Source: Lachnospira pectinoschiza
Lineage (GTDB): Bacteria > Bacillota > Clostridia > Lachnospirales > Lachnospiraceae
Length of the DNA: 64,000 bases
Assembly (NCBI RefSeq): GCF_900103815.1
Contig: NZ_FNHZ01000001.1
Coordinates: 496,001-560,000 of the forward strand
Direction of reading: 5' to 3'
The notes beneath the pieces are model-generated. The model ran no database searches. It had not been told where the DNA came from and saw only the letters and a list, made by a program, of their open reading frames with translations. Of this stretch, positions 7,614 through 15,626 are shown piece by piece. Position numbers and translations under genes: made by a program. Every line of letters starts with the position of its first letter. Position 1 is the stretch's first letter.

Positions 7614-8779
7614 GAAACCCACTTTCAAACAAGATAATGGGCATCCAGCCATCAGGAATTAGAAAGTTCTTTGATATTGTTAGTGAGATGCCGGATGCAA
7701 TTTCATTAGGCGTAGGCGAGCCTGATTTTGATACTCCTTGGAATGTAAGAGAAGAGGGTATCTATGCATTAGAGAAGGGTAGAACCTTTTACACATCTAA
7801 TGCAGGTCTTAAGGAACTAAGAATCGAGATTTGTAGCTACCTTAAGAGAAAATATAACTTATTATACGATCCAATTAATGAGACTATGGTCACAGTTGGT
7901 GGTAGTGAAGCTATTGATGTGGCACTTAGATGTATGGTGGATCCAGGAGATGAAGTTTTAATTCCACAGCCAAGTTATGTATCATACTTACCTTGTGCTG
8001 TTATGGCAGATGCAAAGCCAGTAATTATCAATCTTAAGGCAGAGAATGACTTCAAATTAACTCCTGAAGAGTTAGAGGAAAATATTACTAATAAAACAAA
8101 AATTTTAGTTTTACCATTCCCTAATAACCCAACAGGTGCTATAATGAATAGAGATGAATTAGCGAAACTTGTCCCATTAATAATTAAACATGATTTATTT
8201 GTAATTTCAGATGAGATTTATTCTGAGCTTACATATGGAAAAGAAAGACATGTTTCTATTGCAGAATTCCCTGGAATGAAGGAAAGAACAATAGTTATTA
8301 ATGGATTTTCAAAGGCTTTTGCCATGACTGGTTGGAGACTTGGCTATGCATGTGGACCAACACCTATTATTAAGCAGATGATTAAATTACATCAGTTTGC
8401 TATTATGTGTGCTCCTACTAATAGTCAGTTCGCAGCTGTGGAAGCTTTGAAGAATTGTGATGAGGATGTAGACAAGATGGTGGAGGCTTACGATCAGAGA
8501 CGTAGGTATCTTGTGAATGCATTTAAGGAGATGGGATTGGAATGTTTTGAACCATTTGGGGCGTTCTATATATTTCCTTCAATCAAAAAGTTCGGTATGA
8601 CATCAGATGAATTTGCAACTAAGCTTCTTATGAAGAAGAAATTAGCAGTAGTGCCAGGTACAGCCTTTGGAGACTGTGGTGAAGGTTTCCTTAGAATATC
8701 TTATGCATACTCAATAGACAACTTAAAAGAAGGCTTAGGAAGAATTAAAGAATTTATTTCAGAATTAGAGTCTAAGTAA
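7610..8779 (+). CDS. Class I/II pyridoxal-phosphate aminotransferase, 389 aa
   Basis: Fold-type I aminotransferase with PNNPTG (171-176), DEIYSEL (201-207), the PLP-binding Lys235 in FSKAFAMTGWRLGYA, and the C-terminal Arg of LRISYA that binds the substrate carboxylate. The family moves amino groups between aspartate, aromatic or branched-chain amino acids and 2-oxoglutarate in the cytoplasm. Exact specificity cannot be read from sequence. Coupled by a 4-base overlap to the Lrp-type regulator upstream, an arrangement that suggests control by its own amino-acid product. Confidence 0.9.
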   Translation: MRNPLSNKIMGIQPSGIRKFFDIVSEMPDAISLGVGEPDFDTPWNVREEGIYALEKGRTFYTSNAGLKELRIEICSYLKRKYNLLYDPINETMVTVGGSEAIDVALRCMVDPGDEVLIPQPSYVSYLPCAVMADAKPVIINLKAENDFKLTPEELEENITNKTKILVLPFPNNPTGAIMNRDELAKLVPLIIKHDLFVISDEIYSELTYGKERHVSIAEFPGMKERTIVINGFSKAFAMTGWRLGYACGPTPIIKQMIKLHQFAIMCAPTNSQFAAVEALKNCDEDVDKMVEAYDQRRRYLVNAFKEMGLECFEPFGAFYIFPSIKKFGMTSDEFATKLLMKKKLAVVPGTAFGDCGEGFLRISYAYSIDNLKEGLGRIKEFISELESK

Positions 8780-8871
8780 GTTAGGGTCTGAGCTTGGATG
8801 AATGGTTTACTTGGATTTGTTTTGAAATAAAGTAACAAGAGAATCAAATTAATCCGAAGGAGGATATATAT

Positions 8872-9345
8872 ATGGCTGATATTAACGTAGATTACATCAA
8901 CCCTTTTCTTATGGCAGCAGTAAGCATTTTTAAGGATGCCTGTCAGATGGAGCTTAAGGTAGGAAAACCATATGTAAAGACAACCGAGTTTGAGGGTGAT
9001 TCAGTTATTATTATGATTGGTGTCACAGGGGAAATGAGAGGTCAGGTGCTTATTGCTCTTACATATCAGAAGGCTTTAACAGTAGCTTCAAAGATGATGA
9101 TGGGCATGCCAGTAGCTGAACTTGATGATATGTCTACAAGTGCGATTTCAGAGCTTGGTAATATGATTATGGGTAATGCAGCAACAATTCTTTCTACTAA
9201 GGGTATTGGTATTGATATTACACCACCAACTCTATGCAGAGGTGCAATGAAACTTACTCAGAATTATACAAAGAATATATGTATTCCACTCAGCTATGAA
9301 AACGATACAGCCATGGAACTTGATATTGCTGTAAAGACAGAATAA
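8872..9345 (+). CDS. cheX: Chemotaxis protein CheX (CheY-P phosphatase family), 157 aa
   Basis: The CheC/CheX/FliY phosphatase signature S-x3-E-x2-N is present as SAISELGN, followed by MIMGNAATILS. The overall length and a single copy of the motif fit CheX rather than CheC. CheX dimers dephosphorylate CheY-P and so reset the flagellar switch signal. A very strong GAAGGAGGAT site precedes the start. No other chemotaxis or flagellar gene is in the window, so this is an orphan copy with its own terminator. Confidence 0.85.
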   Translation: MADINVDYINPFLMAAVSIFKDACQMELKVGKPYVKTTEFEGDSVIIMIGVTGEMRGQVLIALTYQKALTVASKMMMGMPVAELDDMSTSAISELGNMIMGNAATILSTKGIGIDITPPTLCRGAMKLTQNYTKNICIPLSYENDTAMELDIAVKTE

Positions 9346-9369
9346 CTTAGATTTCAATTAGTTTATTTT

Positions 9370-9406
9370 AAAGCCAAAGTTAGTAAAATAGCTTTGGCTT
9401 TTTTGT
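9370..9406 (+). terminator. Terminator after cheX
   Basis: AAAGCCAAAG / CTTTGGCTTT stem followed by TTTT. Confidence 0.9.
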
Positions 9407-9454
9407 TATTTGCGAGTATAATTTCATGTGGGAATAAATTTTAAGGAGTTTTTA

Positions 9455-9952
9455 ATGTTAAATATAGTACTACATGAACCAGAAATGCCTGCAAATACAG
9501 GAAATATCGGAAGAACTTGCGTGGCTATTGGTGCCCGCTTACATTTAATAGAGCCTCTTGGCTTTATTATCAATGATAAAACTTTAAAAAGAGCCGGTCT
9601 TGATTATTGGGACAAGCTTGATGTCACAGTTTATAGAGATTATCAGGATTTTCTAGATAAGAATCCTAATGCTAAGATCTATATGGCAACTACAAAGGCG
9701 CATAAGACATATACACAGGTAAAGTATGAGGAAGATGCCTATATTATGTTTGGTAAGGAAAGCGCTGGTATTCCAGAGGAAATCCTTGTTGATAACGAGG
9801 ACACTTGCGTAAGAATTCCAATGTTTGGGGATATTAGATCTTTAAACCTTTCTAATTCAGTTGCTATTGTTGCCTATGAGGCCATGAGACAGCAGGGCTT
9901 TACTGATTTGAGTTTAGAGGGTGAACTTCATAGACTTCATTGGAAAGAATAA
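9455..9952 (+). CDS. trmL: tRNA (cytidine(34)-2'-O)-methyltransferase TrmL, 165 aa
   Basis: A SpoU/TrmD-type knotted methyltransferase. MLNIVLHEPEMPANTGNIGRTC at the start and the C-terminal IPMFGDIRSLNLSNSVAIVAYE knot are diagnostic of TrmL (YibK), which 2'-O-methylates the wobble base of tRNA-Leu isoacceptors using SAM. Length is as usual. ATG at 9455 has AAGGAG six bases upstream; a longer GTG start at 9428 would add residues not found in the family. It directly precedes the exonuclease gene. Confidence 0.92.
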   Translation: MLNIVLHEPEMPANTGNIGRTCVAIGARLHLIEPLGFIINDKTLKRAGLDYWDKLDVTVYRDYQDFLDKNPNAKIYMATTKAHKTYTQVKYEEDAYIMFGKESAGIPEEILVDNEDTCVRIPMFGDIRSLNLSNSVAIVAYEAMRQQGFTDLSLEGELHRLHWKE

Positions 9953-10015
9953 TTGAGGCGGCCTTTAAGTTGTGATACAATTATTTATATATTTAAAAAA
10001 TGCTTCGGAGGCCGT

Positions 10016-10726
10016 ATGAAACATATTTTTATTGATCTTGAAATGAATAATGTGGCTAAGGAACATAAAGACTTTATTAAAATTAGTAGACAGGAAACCA
10101 TTGAAATTGGTGCTGTTAAATTAGATGATAAATATGAGCTTGAGGACGAATTCAAAGAATACGTAAAGCCTCAGTATAATACCATTATAGAGCCGAAATT
10201 TGTGCATTTAACTGGCATTACTACTGCTGACGTTTCGGGCGCAGATACATTTGCTAATGTACTAAGAAGATTTATAAAGTGGTGTGGTTCCGACTATAAG
10301 ATTTATTCGTGGAGCGATTGTGACAAGGCTCAATTACTCCATGAAATAAAAGCCAAGGGATTAGTTGAGTTTGACACAGATCCAGGACTTAACTATATGT
10401 ATGACAACTGGATAGATTATCAGAATGAATTTAAGAAGGAGCTCCATTTAAGCCATATCATGTCCTTATCAAAGGCTGTGGATTTAAGTGGCCTTGCCTT
10501 CCAAGGTAAAGCCCATGATGGTTTAATTGATGCTAGAAATACCGCGCTTTTATTTAGAGCTTCGAGAAATTCAGAGGATTATGCGAAGATGCGAAAGGCC
10601 TTTACTGAAGCCTTTACACCTACAGTATTTACAATGGCAGATTTAATTGATTTTAGTCAGCTTAAATTTGATGATGAGGATAGCAGTTCTCAGACAAACA
10701 ATTCAATAACGAATAGTAATGAATAA
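10016..10726 (+). CDS. DEDDh 3'-5' exonuclease (KapD-like), 236 aa
   Basis: The exonuclease I motif is IDLEMN (the DxE metal ligands), with the LTGIT segment characteristic of the family, WSDCD as the second acidic motif and HDGLIDARNTALLF as the third (His and Asp). These proteins degrade RNA or DNA from the 3' end; the KapD group in Bacillus is linked to sporulation control. Start chosen at 10016 on CGGAGG, since the upstream extension to 9953 has no family residues. The C-terminal 30 residues are acidic and Ser/Asn-rich. Follows trmL by 63 bases. Confidence 0.85.
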   Translation: MKHIFIDLEMNNVAKEHKDFIKISRQETIEIGAVKLDDKYELEDEFKEYVKPQYNTIIEPKFVHLTGITTADVSGADTFANVLRRFIKWCGSDYKIYSWSDCDKAQLLHEIKAKGLVEFDTDPGLNYMYDNWIDYQNEFKKELHLSHIMSLSKAVDLSGLAFQGKAHDGLIDARNTALLFRASRNSEDYAKMRKAFTEAFTPTVFTMADLIDFSQLKFDDEDSSSQTNNSITNSNE

Positions 10727-10757
10727 TGGCGCAGTTTTGTGCCATTATTTTTTTTAG
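10723..10757 (+). terminator. Terminator after the exonuclease gene
   Basis: AATGGC-GCA / TGCCATT stem followed by ATTTTTTTTT, immediately overlapping the stop codon. Confidence 0.85.
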
Positions 10758-10790
10758 CCTTATACTATACACTTGTATTTACCAATCTAT

Positions 10791-10819
10791 TTGCATAAAA
10801 ACAATTATAGATATATAAT
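10791..10819 (+). promoter_or_regulatory. Sigma-A-type promoter of the cyclic-nucleotide-domain gene
   Basis: TTGCAT (10791-10796), 17-base spacer, TATAAT (10814-10819), 60 bases before the start codon. Confidence 0.75.
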
Positions 10820-10878
10820 AAACTTAGACTTTTGAGAGAATTTAATAGGATTAAATAGAGGCGATTAGGAGCATTAAT

Positions 10879-12990
10879 ATGGGAATCGTGAAGTTTAAAG
10901 CAGGTGATGTGATTCATGATGTAGGCGATAGCATTTCCACAATGGAGATTGTAACTAAGGGTAGTATTAAGGTTACGGATTGTAATGAAGGTAATTTCGT
11001 CATTAAGGCCGGCAGTATTATTGGCATTGGTGAAGAGATTGCAAAATGCTACAAATTCCGCTACGTAGCCCAAACTGAGGGTAGTTACTATTCTTACAAT
11101 TACAGCAGTCTAGCAGATGTGGAAAGGGTTTTAGATGCTAACGAAAAGATATTGCCTATCTTAGCAAGAACTGCTATTGATGCGGTTTTACTTTCTGCAA
11201 ATGTAGTAACTAAGCAGTATGAGAGAGTTAGCACGGAATACACACAGCTTATGGACAATTTAAAAGAATACCCTAAAATCTGTAAGCAGCTAGGGCAGGA
11301 GCCAAGAGATTTTACGGATTTGGGAAAGATTGCTGCACTAGCAAAGGAAGTTAATGCTAATAGTTGGCAATATGATTTTATATACGCTCTAGCAAGGCAT
11401 AAAGAGGAGCTAAACGATAGCTTTTTTGCCCTTGATTCTAAGTTAGCAAAGGGTGTTATCTTAATGGCGGATGAACTTTTAATTAAGTTTTCTCATGAGA
11501 TGGAGGATTTAAACCTCTATAATGAGGCGCTTGTTAGACATGCTCTAAGTTTTAGACAGGAATTTGTCCTACTTCGTTCTCGATTTGAAGAGAATAAGCG
11601 AAACGAGGCCCAGGATATTGAAAATGCACCAGCAATTAAAAATGCCCTAGATACAATCCTTCACTATTCTGGCCTAGATGCCGAGATTGCAGGACGTTTT
11701 AAGGTAAATGTAAATAACTATAAAGAAATTGAAAATAAATTCGAATCTACAGATCACATAAGAAAATTAAGAAAAGATATTGGAAGAGATTATCTTGATT
11801 TATATAAGGCTGTACTTCTAAACAGCTTAATTACCGATATGCCAGTGGAAGCAAGAATGTTTTTATACTTTGGCTTTGTGGACGAAGACTTAGCAGGAGA
11901 GGATAATACAAAGACTCTTTATAAATTTGCTAAGCTTTGGGAAGCAGATGAGAAGGGCAAGTATTTAACCGCTTATGACTGGCTTATAAAGGTATATAAC
12001 GGTGAAGTGCCACCTTCAAGAAACGACTTTGATTTGGACTTTGAAGGGGACTTAAAAGAGAAAAAGAGAAGCGGAGATATTGATGAGAAGGAGTATAACA
12101 GGCTTTTAACTAGTAATGAAGCTAAGTTAGACTTTGAGATTAGAAATATGTTTGCTTCTGGTAATAGAGTAACTTACGGAAGAGTTACAACTTATATTCC
12201 TATTTTTGATAAGGCAAATATAATAAAGCCCCTAGATTTAGCCTATGTGGACGTGGCTACAATTACTAAGGTAATAAATAAGGTAAGAGAGACGGATTAT
12301 AGCGTCTTTTATAGGGAAAGAGTATATGCCAATGCAGACCTTGGCATAACTAAATTCTTTGTGGACCAAGAGATTATTCCTTATGTAATACTTATGCCAA
12401 ACCTAGGCAGCAGAGGCTTTTTGTGGCAGGACATTGAAGGCAGGAAAAGGGATACTCCTGGCAGAATGTTAATATCCATCTTTCATATGGTGGATTTAGA
12501 GGATACAGTTTTAAAACTTTGTGGAGAATTTAGATGGGAACTATGTAAAACCGTTCAGGGCGTTTATTGGAATAACGTTCAGGACCCATCGCTTACTTCA
12601 GAGTATTGTGACTATCTTCAGTTTTATAAAAAGAATTCTAGCCTTTCCTCTGACCATAAGGAGAAGGTTAGAACTGCCCTTAAAAAACATAATAATAATT
12701 ACCGAGAGGTTTTTATAGCAGACTATCTTTCTTATATGAAGTATGAAAGAAATGGCTCTCTTAGATTAAATAAGGTGGCAAGAGGCATAATTGCCAACTA
12801 TTGCACATTTTCAAAGGAAATAAGAACGGGCCTAATGTCGAACCCTCAATATGCAGAGAGCATGAAGAGGTTTGTAATTGCACATAAAGATAAAGTAAGT
12901 CAGGTAGATAACCTTATTAGAAAACTAGATTCTAAGGGGCTTGAGATACCGACGGAGGTTTATGAACAAAGAGATTATCTAAACTTTTAA
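10879..12990 (+). CDS. Large protein with N-terminal cyclic-nucleotide-binding-like domain, 703 aa
   Basis: Residues 1-95 look like a CRP-type beta-barrel (VKFKAGDVIHDVGDSISTMEIVTKGSIKV, then AGSIIGIGEEIA), but the usual phosphate-binding GELAL/R cassette is not clear. No helix-turn-helix follows. Residues 100-300 are mainly helical and the last 350 residues form a domain I do not recognise (including LILMPNLGSRGFLWQDIEGRKRDTPG split over VILMPNL and GRKRDTPGRM). No membrane segment or signal peptide. Good AGGAG site at nine bases. Cytosolic protein of unknown function, perhaps ligand-regulated. Followed after 21 bases by the Gfo/Idh/MocA gene, likely one transcript. Confidence 0.7.
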   Translation: MGIVKFKAGDVIHDVGDSISTMEIVTKGSIKVTDCNEGNFVIKAGSIIGIGEEIAKCYKFRYVAQTEGSYYSYNYSSLADVERVLDANEKILPILARTAIDAVLLSANVVTKQYERVSTEYTQLMDNLKEYPKICKQLGQEPRDFTDLGKIAALAKEVNANSWQYDFIYALARHKEELNDSFFALDSKLAKGVILMADELLIKFSHEMEDLNLYNEALVRHALSFRQEFVLLRSRFEENKRNEAQDIENAPAIKNALDTILHYSGLDAEIAGRFKVNVNNYKEIENKFESTDHIRKLRKDIGRDYLDLYKAVLLNSLITDMPVEARMFLYFGFVDEDLAGEDNTKTLYKFAKLWEADEKGKYLTAYDWLIKVYNGEVPPSRNDFDLDFEGDLKEKKRSGDIDEKEYNRLLTSNEAKLDFEIRNMFASGNRVTYGRVTTYIPIFDKANIIKPLDLAYVDVATITKVINKVRETDYSVFYRERVYANADLGITKFFVDQEIIPYVILMPNLGSRGFLWQDIEGRKRDTPGRMLISIFHMVDLEDTVLKLCGEFRWELCKTVQGVYWNNVQDPSLTSEYCDYLQFYKKNSSLSSDHKEKVRTALKKHNNNYREVFIADYLSYMKYERNGSLRLNKVARGIIANYCTFSKEIRTGLMSNPQYAESMKRFVIAHKDKVSQVDNLIRKLDSKGLEIPTEVYEQRDYLNF

Positions 12991-13011
12991 GAATGTAAAG
13001 GAGACTGATTT

Positions 13012-14004
13012 ATGAAATTAGCCATTGTAGGTAACGGAAAAATTGTAACGGAGTGCTTATTTGCATTACAGGATGTACCAGAGGTAGAGGTGGTTTCCAT
13101 CTGGGGACGACCAACTAGCCTTGATAGAACTAAGTCTTTAGCAGATGACTATGGCATTATGGAGGTCTACACAGACTATGAGAAGATGCTTACTGAGACA
13201 AATGCAGACACAGTCTATATTGGTATCATTAATAGCATGCATTATGACTACGCTAAGCTTGCCTTAATTGCTGGTAAAAATGTAATTATGGAAAAGCCAT
13301 TTACAGCTACCGCAGAGCAGGCAAAGGATTTAGCATCCATTGCTCTAGATCATCATTTATTTATCTTTGAGGCAATGACAGTATTCCACAATGAGACTTA
13401 TGCCAAGGCCGTGGAGACACTTCCTTGGCTTGGAAGAATTAGAATGGTTCAGTGTAACTTTTCGCAGTATTCTTCAAGATATCAAAAATATAAGGAAGGC
13501 TATCCAGCACCATCCTTTACACTTGAGGCTTACGGTGGCGCACTAATGGACATTAATGTTTATAACATTAATTTTGTTGTTGGCTTATTTGGTCAGCCAG
13601 AAGATGTCTTATATGTAGCAAATAAGGGCTTTAACGGCATTGATGTGTCCGGTACACTTTTACTAGTTTATAAAGATTTTGTGGCTGAACTTGTGGCATG
13701 TAAGGATTCAGACAGCGAATCATTTCTTATGGTTCAAGGCGAGGAGGGATATTTCAAGGTTCCGGATAAAGCAAACACTTTAGGTGGTCTAGACATTTTC
13801 ATAGGACATGGGGAAAATATCGCGAAGGAAGAGTTTAGACCTAAGCCAGTTCATCACAGAATGGTTCAGGAATTTAAAGACTTTATTAAGGCAATTGAAG
13901 AGGATGACTACGATAAGGTTAATAAGTCTTTATCCCATTCCATTTCAGTTTGCGACATTTTAGAGCGTGCGGCTGAGTCTGCAGGCTTAAGATATGGGGA
14001 TTAA
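13012..14004 (+). CDS. Gfo/Idh/MocA family oxidoreductase, 330 aa
   Basis: N-terminal Rossmann fold starting KLAIVGNGKIV (GxGxxx type). EKP at about residues 94-96 (NVIMEKPFTA) is the conserved catalytic-lysine motif of the family, followed by the C-terminal alpha/beta substrate domain (GGALMDINVYNINFVVGLFG). Family members are NAD(P)-dependent sugar or polyol dehydrogenases acting in the cytoplasm; specificity is unknown. AAGGAGA precedes the ATG. Twenty-one bases downstream of the cyclic-nucleotide-domain gene. Confidence 0.85.
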   Translation: MKLAIVGNGKIVTECLFALQDVPEVEVVSIWGRPTSLDRTKSLADDYGIMEVYTDYEKMLTETNADTVYIGIINSMHYDYAKLALIAGKNVIMEKPFTATAEQAKDLASIALDHHLFIFEAMTVFHNETYAKAVETLPWLGRIRMVQCNFSQYSSRYQKYKEGYPAPSFTLEAYGGALMDINVYNINFVVGLFGQPEDVLYVANKGFNGIDVSGTLLLVYKDFVAELVACKDSDSESFLMVQGEEGYFKVPDKANTLGGLDIFIGHGENIAKEEFRPKPVHHRMVQEFKDFIKAIEEDDYDKVNKSLSHSISVCDILERAAESAGLRYGD

Positions 14005-14067
14005 GTATAAGTAAAAATGTATTGGCGGATGAGTAGGGAAAATTAGAAGCGTGAAAGTGTGATAATT

Positions 14068-15540
14068 ATGGAGAGAGTAAAAAGAACACATGCGCTATTA
14101 GGGATAGCTATTTTTCTTCTTGTTAGTATTTATGGAGCTACTAGAGTTTATGCAACAGAGGGTGAGACTGTAATCATTGATATGGAGTCAAGCACCTCTG
14201 AGACGACTGGGGAGTCGACCTATGCAGAATCTAGTGCGGCAGAGACAACAAGCATTCAAGAATCAAGCTCAACTACAGAGGAAACAAGAAGTAAAAATAA
14301 TGGCAAAATCAATATTAATGGCGTTTGGTACAACTCATTTGCTGAGTTTTATGAAGCTAGTGGATACACTTATATTGAGAAAAGCGATTTAATTAATGTA
14401 CTAAAGAATCAATATGCAAATGGCGGAACGGTTAATGAAAGCTATTTTTATGTGGATAGCGCGGGGGAAAATTTAGTTTCATATTTAGTTAACAGGTCTG
14501 GCCTTTACAGCTCTTTTGCTAGTATTGCATATAAGTACACAATTAGAACAACAGCCGGAAATGCAACGATTGGCGGCTATCAGGTTATGTGCTTTGAGAC
14601 TGACACCACAACTCAAATGTATCTAACAGATAGCGAAAGAAGCGCCGTTGACGGGAAGGCTAATGCGATTCTATCAAGCTGTAGAGCGGGTTCTAATGTT
14701 GAGACCGTTAAAAATGTATTTAACTGGTTTAAGAATAATGTTAGCTATGATTATTCTTACACTAGGGGAAATGCCTATGATGCCTTGATTACAAATAACT
14801 GCGTCTGTGCAGGCTATGCATCAGCTTTCCAGTATATTATGGAAAAAGCGGGTATTCCTTGCTACATTGTAACAGGTCTTACAAATACAGGAGTTGGTCA
14901 TGCTTGGAATGCAGTTTATGTAAATAATAGCTGGTATTATGTGGATTGTACCTATGGTGCCGGTTATAAGAGTGATAGTTGGTTGCTATTTGGAACTAAC
15001 ATGTTATCAGATATTTACGGAATTGGCATTTCTTCAAATAGTTACGACTCAGCTCATGCAGGAACTGCAGCAGATGTAGAAGCAGCAGAGAACAAGTATT
15101 ATTCAGAACATTCAGGAGGTGTGACTACAACTAGTTCCATGGCAACCATTGTACTTGGTAGTGATACAAATGCTAGCACCATTTCAGACACCACAACTGA
15201 AAATGTGGCAGCAGACCAAGAAGCAGTAGCTACTGAGGCAGAGCTTGTAGTAACTAATGATGCAAGTGATGAAAAGTTATTAGCACAGGAAGAAAGGCTT
15301 GAATTAGAGCTAAATGATAGCTTGGTAGACCTTAAGTATAAAAGTGGTACTGCAACTACAGCTAAGGGAAAGTATGCCAAGGAAGAAAGTGCTAGCTATA
15401 ACAAGCAGGCAGCAGTATCTGCCCTTATAGGTCTTTTAATATGTCTTGCAGCAGGAATAGGACTGATAATCAAAAGAATTACTCAAGATAAGCTTTTCTT
15501 TAAGAGATTAAGATATAAAAGAATCCATAAGGAAAAGTAG
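14068..15540 (+). CDS. Membrane-anchored transglutaminase-like protein, 490 aa
   Basis: A signal peptide (RTHALLGIAIFLLVSIYGATRVYA) is followed by a Ser/Thr/Glu-rich stretch to about residue 80. The transglutaminase-like core lies at about 205-320: NNCVCAGYASAF contains the catalytic Cys, GVGHAWNAVYV the His and YYVDCTYG the Asp. A second low-complexity region precedes a C-terminal membrane helix (SALIGLLICLAAGIGLIIK) and a basic tail. Surface cysteine peptidase or cross-linking activity is the family expectation. ATG at 14068 is preferred to an in-frame GTG at 14059, although neither has a strong ribosome site. Confidence 0.82.
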   Translation: MERVKRTHALLGIAIFLLVSIYGATRVYATEGETVIIDMESSTSETTGESTYAESSAAETTSIQESSSTTEETRSKNNGKININGVWYNSFAEFYEASGYTYIEKSDLINVLKNQYANGGTVNESYFYVDSAGENLVSYLVNRSGLYSSFASIAYKYTIRTTAGNATIGGYQVMCFETDTTTQMYLTDSERSAVDGKANAILSSCRAGSNVETVKNVFNWFKNNVSYDYSYTRGNAYDALITNNCVCAGYASAFQYIMEKAGIPCYIVTGLTNTGVGHAWNAVYVNNSWYYVDCTYGAGYKSDSWLLFGTNMLSDIYGIGISSNSYDSAHAGTAADVEAAENKYYSEHSGGVTTTSSMATIVLGSDTNASTISDTTTENVAADQEAVATEAELVVTNDASDEKLLAQEERLELELNDSLVDLKYKSGTATTAKGKYAKEESASYNKQAAVSALIGLLICLAAGIGLIIKRITQDKLFFKRLRYKRIHKEK

Positions 15541-15590
15541 ATGTAACTAATGTAGAGGTAATAAATTTTAGCTAATTAGATAAAGGAAAA

Positions 15591-15626
15591 ATCCCATGCT
15601 AGCCATTGCTAACATGGGATCTTTTT
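15591..15626. terminator. Bidirectional terminator between convergent genes
   Basis: ATCCCATG-CTAGC / GCTAA-CATGGGAT hairpin followed by CTTTTT on the plus strand, with an A-run before it that gives TTTTTCC on the minus strand. The stem contains the stop codon and last codons of the GGDEF gene. Confidence 0.85.
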
